This document shows, piece after piece, positions 61,342 to 64,000 of a DNA stretch of 64,000 nt. This DNA is from Lachnospiraceae bacterium GAM79 (GTDB lineage: Bacteria > Bacillota > Clostridia > Lachnospirales > Lachnospiraceae). The first letter of the stretch is position 1; every line of letters begins with the position of its first letter. The stretch spans positions 186,001 to 250,000 of the forward strand of contig CP085928.1 of assembly GCA_020735665.1 (NCBI GenBank). Direction: 5' to 3'. The notes beneath the pieces were generated by a model, which was given only the letters and a program-made list of their open reading frames with translations, made no database searches and was not told where the DNA came from. Position numbers and translations under genes: made by a program.

Positions 61342-61373
61342 AGTGTTCCATTTCCACAGGGGTGGTGGAACAC
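61342..61373 (+). terminator. Attenuating hairpin between binding protein and permease genes
   Basis: AGTGTTCCA...TGGAACACT stem with TTTATTTTA after it, in the 112-base gap between the binding-protein and MalF-like genes. Such partial terminators set high binding-protein to low permease ratios. Confidence 0.7.
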
Positions 61374-61431
61374 TTTATTTTATGAAAGAGACGTAAAAAC
61401 GCAACATTTACTTTGAGACGGAGGTGTCAGG

Positions 61432-62817
61432 ATGGCTGAAGCGACAGTAAGCAAAAAGAAAAAAATAAGACGAAGTGATTATCAATATACTGTTTTCAAG
61501 GCCATGAGAAATGGTGACTGGATCACCAGATTATCGTTCCTGATCATGGGATTCGGAAACATTGTCAGAAAACAGTTTGTAAAAGGTTTATCATTTCTGG
61601 TACTTGAAAGCATATTTATTTATTTCATGATAAAAAACGGTGCATCCCTTCTGACCGATTTCTTCCATCTGGGAGGAGCAGAACAGGAGAAGGTGTGGAA
61701 TGATGCAAAAGGCATATTTGAATATACACAGGGTGATAATTCCCTTTTGATGTTATTATATGGAGTAGCCACGGTATTTATCATATTTGCATTTGTATGC
61801 CTCTGGGTAGTCAGTGTCGAGAGCGCATATCGTGCACAGTGCCTGCATGATGCAGGGAAGAAAGTTCCGGGATTTACAGATGATATTAAGAGTTTATTTG
61901 ATAAAAACCTTCATATGTTTCTGCTTCCACTTCCGGTACTCGGGATTGTTGTCTTTACGATCTTGCCGCTCGTATTCATGATCTGTATGGCATTTACAAA
62001 TTACAGTAAGCTGGATTCCCATACGGTATTGTTTAACTGGGTAGGACTGAAAAACTTTGCCAAGATTTTGAATTTTAATGACGCAGTCGGAAGTACATTC
62101 TGGTCCGTTCTCGGATGGACGCTGGTATGGGCGGTTGCTGCGACATTTACCAACTATATCTTCGGTATGATCCTTGCAATGGTCATCAATCGAAAGGGAA
62201 CAAGATGTAAGAGTGTGTGGAGGTCGATCTTCATGTTATCCGCAGCCGTTCCACAGTTTGTATCCCTGCTTTTGATGCGTACGATCTTCAGTCAGAATGG
62301 TATCGTAAATACCTTATTACTGAATCATCATATCATCGACAATGCAATTCCGTTCTGGAGCAATGCAACCGTTGCCCGTATCATGGTTATCGTGATCAAT
62401 ATCTGGATCGGTATTCCGTTTACCATTATGCAGGTGACCGGTATCTTACAAAGTATACCGGAAGATATCTATGAGGCCGCAAAAGTGGATGGAGCCGGAC
62501 CGGTGAAGATCTTCTTTAAGATCACACTTCCATATATGTTATTTGTAACAGCTCCGTATCTGATCACGACTTTTGCAGGTAATATTAATAACTTTAATGT
62601 AATCTATCTTCTGTCAAACGGAGCACCGATTCCGGTTGGAAAGACAGCAGGAAAGACCGATCTTCTGGTTACCTGGCTCTACAAGCTGACAGTTGATAAT
62701 CAGTATTATAATCTGGGTGCGGTTATCGGTATCATGACATTTATCGTTCTTGCGATCGTATCTCTGATCACCTATCATAATACAACATCTTATAAAGACG
62801 AGGAGGGATTCCAGTAA
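61432..62817 (+). CDS. Maltodextrin ABC permease, MalF-like with long N-terminus
   Basis: A 461-residue inner-membrane subunit. The N-terminal 150 residues, with two extra helices (GLSFLVLESIFIYFMIK and LLYGVATVFIIFAFVCLWV), precede the six-helix core with EAA loop YEAAKVDGAGPVKIFFKITLPYM. The extended form is common in Gram-positive maltodextrin transporters. GGAGG lies 8 bases upstream. Stop and next start overlap by one base (TAATG). Confidence 0.92.
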   Translation: MAEATVSKKKKIRRSDYQYTVFKAMRNGDWITRLSFLIMGFGNIVRKQFVKGLSFLVLESIFIYFMIKNGASLLTDFFHLGGAEQEKVWNDAKGIFEYTQGDNSLLMLLYGVATVFIIFAFVCLWVVSVESAYRAQCLHDAGKKVPGFTDDIKSLFDKNLHMFLLPLPVLGIVVFTILPLVFMICMAFTNYSKLDSHTVLFNWVGLKNFAKILNFNDAVGSTFWSVLGWTLVWAVAATFTNYIFGMILAMVINRKGTRCKSVWRSIFMLSAAVPQFVSLLLMRTIFSQNGIVNTLLLNHHIIDNAIPFWSNATVARIMVIVINIWIGIPFTIMQVTGILQSIPEDIYEAAKVDGAGPVKIFFKITLPYMLFVTAPYLITTFAGNINNFNVIYLLSNGAPIPVGKTAGKTDLLVTWLYKLTVDNQYYNLGAVIGIMTFIVLAIVSLITYHNTTSYKDEEGFQ

Positions 62818-63692
62818 TGACTAAAACAGGTAAGAAAATAAATGGAAAACAGAAGCTTACACCATCGGATATCGTTGTTCATATTATACTGGTAATTCTT
62901 TCTGTGATCTGGGTAATCCCGATTCTGTGGATCGTTCTGATCAGCTTCCGTGGAGAAAAAGGACAGTATGTTTCTACATTGCTGCCAAAGGCGTATACTC
63001 TTGGCAATTACACAAAGTTATTTACAGATACCGGTATCCTGAATTTTCCGAAGATGTTCATGAATACTTTGATTATTGCGATTTTCTCCTGTATAATATC
63101 TACAGTATTTGTATTGGCGATGTCATACTGTATGTCGAGAATGCGTTTCCGACTGAGACGCCCATTTATGAATGTAGCATTGATCCTTGGTATGTTCCCG
63201 GGATTCATGGCTATGATTGCAGTTTATTATATCTTAAAGGCGATCGGACTGTCAGAAGGATCCTTGATCCGTGTTGCACTTATCCTGGTTTATTCCGGTG
63301 GTGCAGGCTTACAGTTCTATATTGCAAAAGGCTTCTTTGATACGATTCCGAAGTCGATCGAGGAAGCAGCTTATCTGGACGGAGCAACCAGATGGCAGTC
63401 GTTTACTAAGATCATTATTCCGTTAAGCCGTCCGATCATTGTATATACGGTTCTGAATTCCTTTCTTGCTCCTTGGATTGATTTCGTATTTGCAAAGGTT
63501 ATCTGCCGTGCAAATAAGGATTACTATACCGTATCTATCGGACTTTGGAATATGTTAGAGAAAGAATATGTGTATCCGTGGTTCAATTCCTTTGCAGCCG
63601 GTGCGGTGCTGATCTCAATTCCGATCATCATTCTGTTCATGTTTATGCAGAAGTGTTATCGTGAGAGCTTCTCCGGTGGTGTAAAAGGTTAA
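62817..63692 (+). CDS. Maltodextrin ABC permease, MalG-like
   Basis: A 291-residue inner-membrane subunit with six helices and the EAA loop IEEAAYLDGATRWQSFTKIIIPL. It ends in FSGGVKG, the usual MalG C-terminus that inserts into the substrate cavity side. Starts within the upstream stop. As in the raffinose locus, no ATPase gene is present, so a shared MsmK-like ATPase is likely. Confidence 0.93.
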   Translation: MTKTGKKINGKQKLTPSDIVVHIILVILSVIWVIPILWIVLISFRGEKGQYVSTLLPKAYTLGNYTKLFTDTGILNFPKMFMNTLIIAIFSCIISTVFVLAMSYCMSRMRFRLRRPFMNVALILGMFPGFMAMIAVYYILKAIGLSEGSLIRVALILVYSGGAGLQFYIAKGFFDTIPKSIEEAAYLDGATRWQSFTKIIIPLSRPIIVYTVLNSFLAPWIDFVFAKVICRANKDYYTVSIGLWNMLEKEYVYPWFNSFAAGAVLISIPIIILFMFMQKCYRESFSGGVKG

Positions 63693-63742
63693 GGGATCAT
63701 ATGATTATTTGCTTATAGTTTGGTTGAAACAGAGGAATGTAT

Positions 63743-64000
63743 ATGATTACAGGTTCGTATTTAAAAAAGATTATTTCATGTGTGCTGATTATAAATTTAT
63801 TGATCTTATGTGGATGCGGTGATTCCGGGGCTACCCCCTCCACCCGGGAGAATGCAGAGACAAAAGAAGAATATGAAGCTGCGTTATATACAGCCCGCAC
63901 GACACCTTACGGAAAATATCCGGAACAGCTTACCTACACACTGGGTAAGCTGTCCGGAGCAAATAATTCCAATCTCCCGGATGGCGAGACGTATGAAAAT
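63743..64000 (+). CDS. Lipoprotein, start of gene (3' end beyond window)
   Basis: Eighty-six codons are visible. A basic N-terminus, hydrophobic stretch ISCVLIINLLILC and lipobox LILCGC (Cys about 22) mark a lipoprotein, followed by Thr/Ser/Glu linker residues and LTYTLGKLSGANNSNLPDG. AGAGGA lies about 8 bases upstream. The segment resembles the start of another family 1 solute-binding protein of a carbohydrate transporter. The frame stays open to the edge. Confidence 0.75.
   Translation, partial: MITGSYLKKIISCVLIINLLILCGCGDSGATPSTRENAETKEEYEAALYTARTTPYGKYPEQLTYTLGKLSGANNSNLPDGETYEN

Overview
The window looks like a chromosome segment of a low-to-mid GC, Gram-positive, strictly anaerobic gut bacterium of the Lachnospiraceae (Clostridia; Agathobacter/Roseburia/Coprococcus-like). 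The evidence is strong AGGAGG-type ribosome binding sites, clostridial-type lipoproteins and two-component systems, a bile salt hydrolase, a hybrid-cluster protein, a CDP-alcohol phosphatidyltransferase/phosphatidylserine decarboxylase pair, and two loci for plant or host oligosaccharide use. The genus cannot be fixed from the sequence alone.

Layout. 1-2.1 kb: tail of a mobile element (two unknown genes, a DUF6061-like gene and a MobC-like mobilisation gene). 2.3-5.8 kb: response regulator, BcrAB-type ABC transporter and histidine kinase, typical of lantibiotic/bacitracin self-protection modules. 6.0-10.9 kb: a defence island with a type I toxin-like peptide, an AAA ATPase plus TOPRIM pair, and a Thoeris-like locus with a membrane-anchored macro effector (type II architecture). 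Of its three TIR-type genes, one is intact and two are decayed. 11.3-17.8 kb: accessory genes (redox protein, secreted transglutaminase-like protein, HNH nuclease, helicase-nuclease). 17.8-32.8 kb: core genes, including a MATE exporter, a flippase-pssA-psd phospholipid operon, a Na+ symporter, metF, bile salt hydrolase, mutY, a LytTR regulator and a metal-binding HMA protein under a CsoR-type operator. 33-42 kb: a complete raffinose/sucrose locus (AraC regulator, ABC importer, alpha-galactosidase, P-loop kinase-like protein, sucrose phosphorylase). 42.5-46 kb: a membrane protein, a zinc-ribbon protein and hcp carrying a 42-bp minisatellite inside its coding sequence. 46.3-51.6 kb: a 51/52-bp alternating minisatellite followed by a BceAB-RS-like peptide-antibiotic resistance operon. 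51.6-64 kb: an alpha-glucan locus (AraC regulator, a 1255-residue MalQ-GlgP fusion, a YesN/YesM-like two-component system, a maltodextrin ABC importer and the start of another lipoprotein).

The most unusual signal is a family of large intergenic palindromes. Four of them (25847-26081, 32792-33080, 42008-42295, 42318-42532) have about 120-bp structured cores at the apex of long inverted arms. Cores and arms are shuffled. Two copies share arms but not cores. Two others share an almost identical core but have unrelated arms. The two core types are diverged relatives in opposite orientation, and base changes between copies preserve pairing. At least three further palindromes (30820-30985, 43084-43163, 52474-52624) may be related or similar.

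Functionally, the raffinose genes fit import of alpha-galactosides, removal of galactose, then phosphorolysis of sucrose. The maltodextrin genes fit import followed by disproportionation and phosphorolysis inside one fused polypeptide. All function calls rest on motif reading; no database search was possible.
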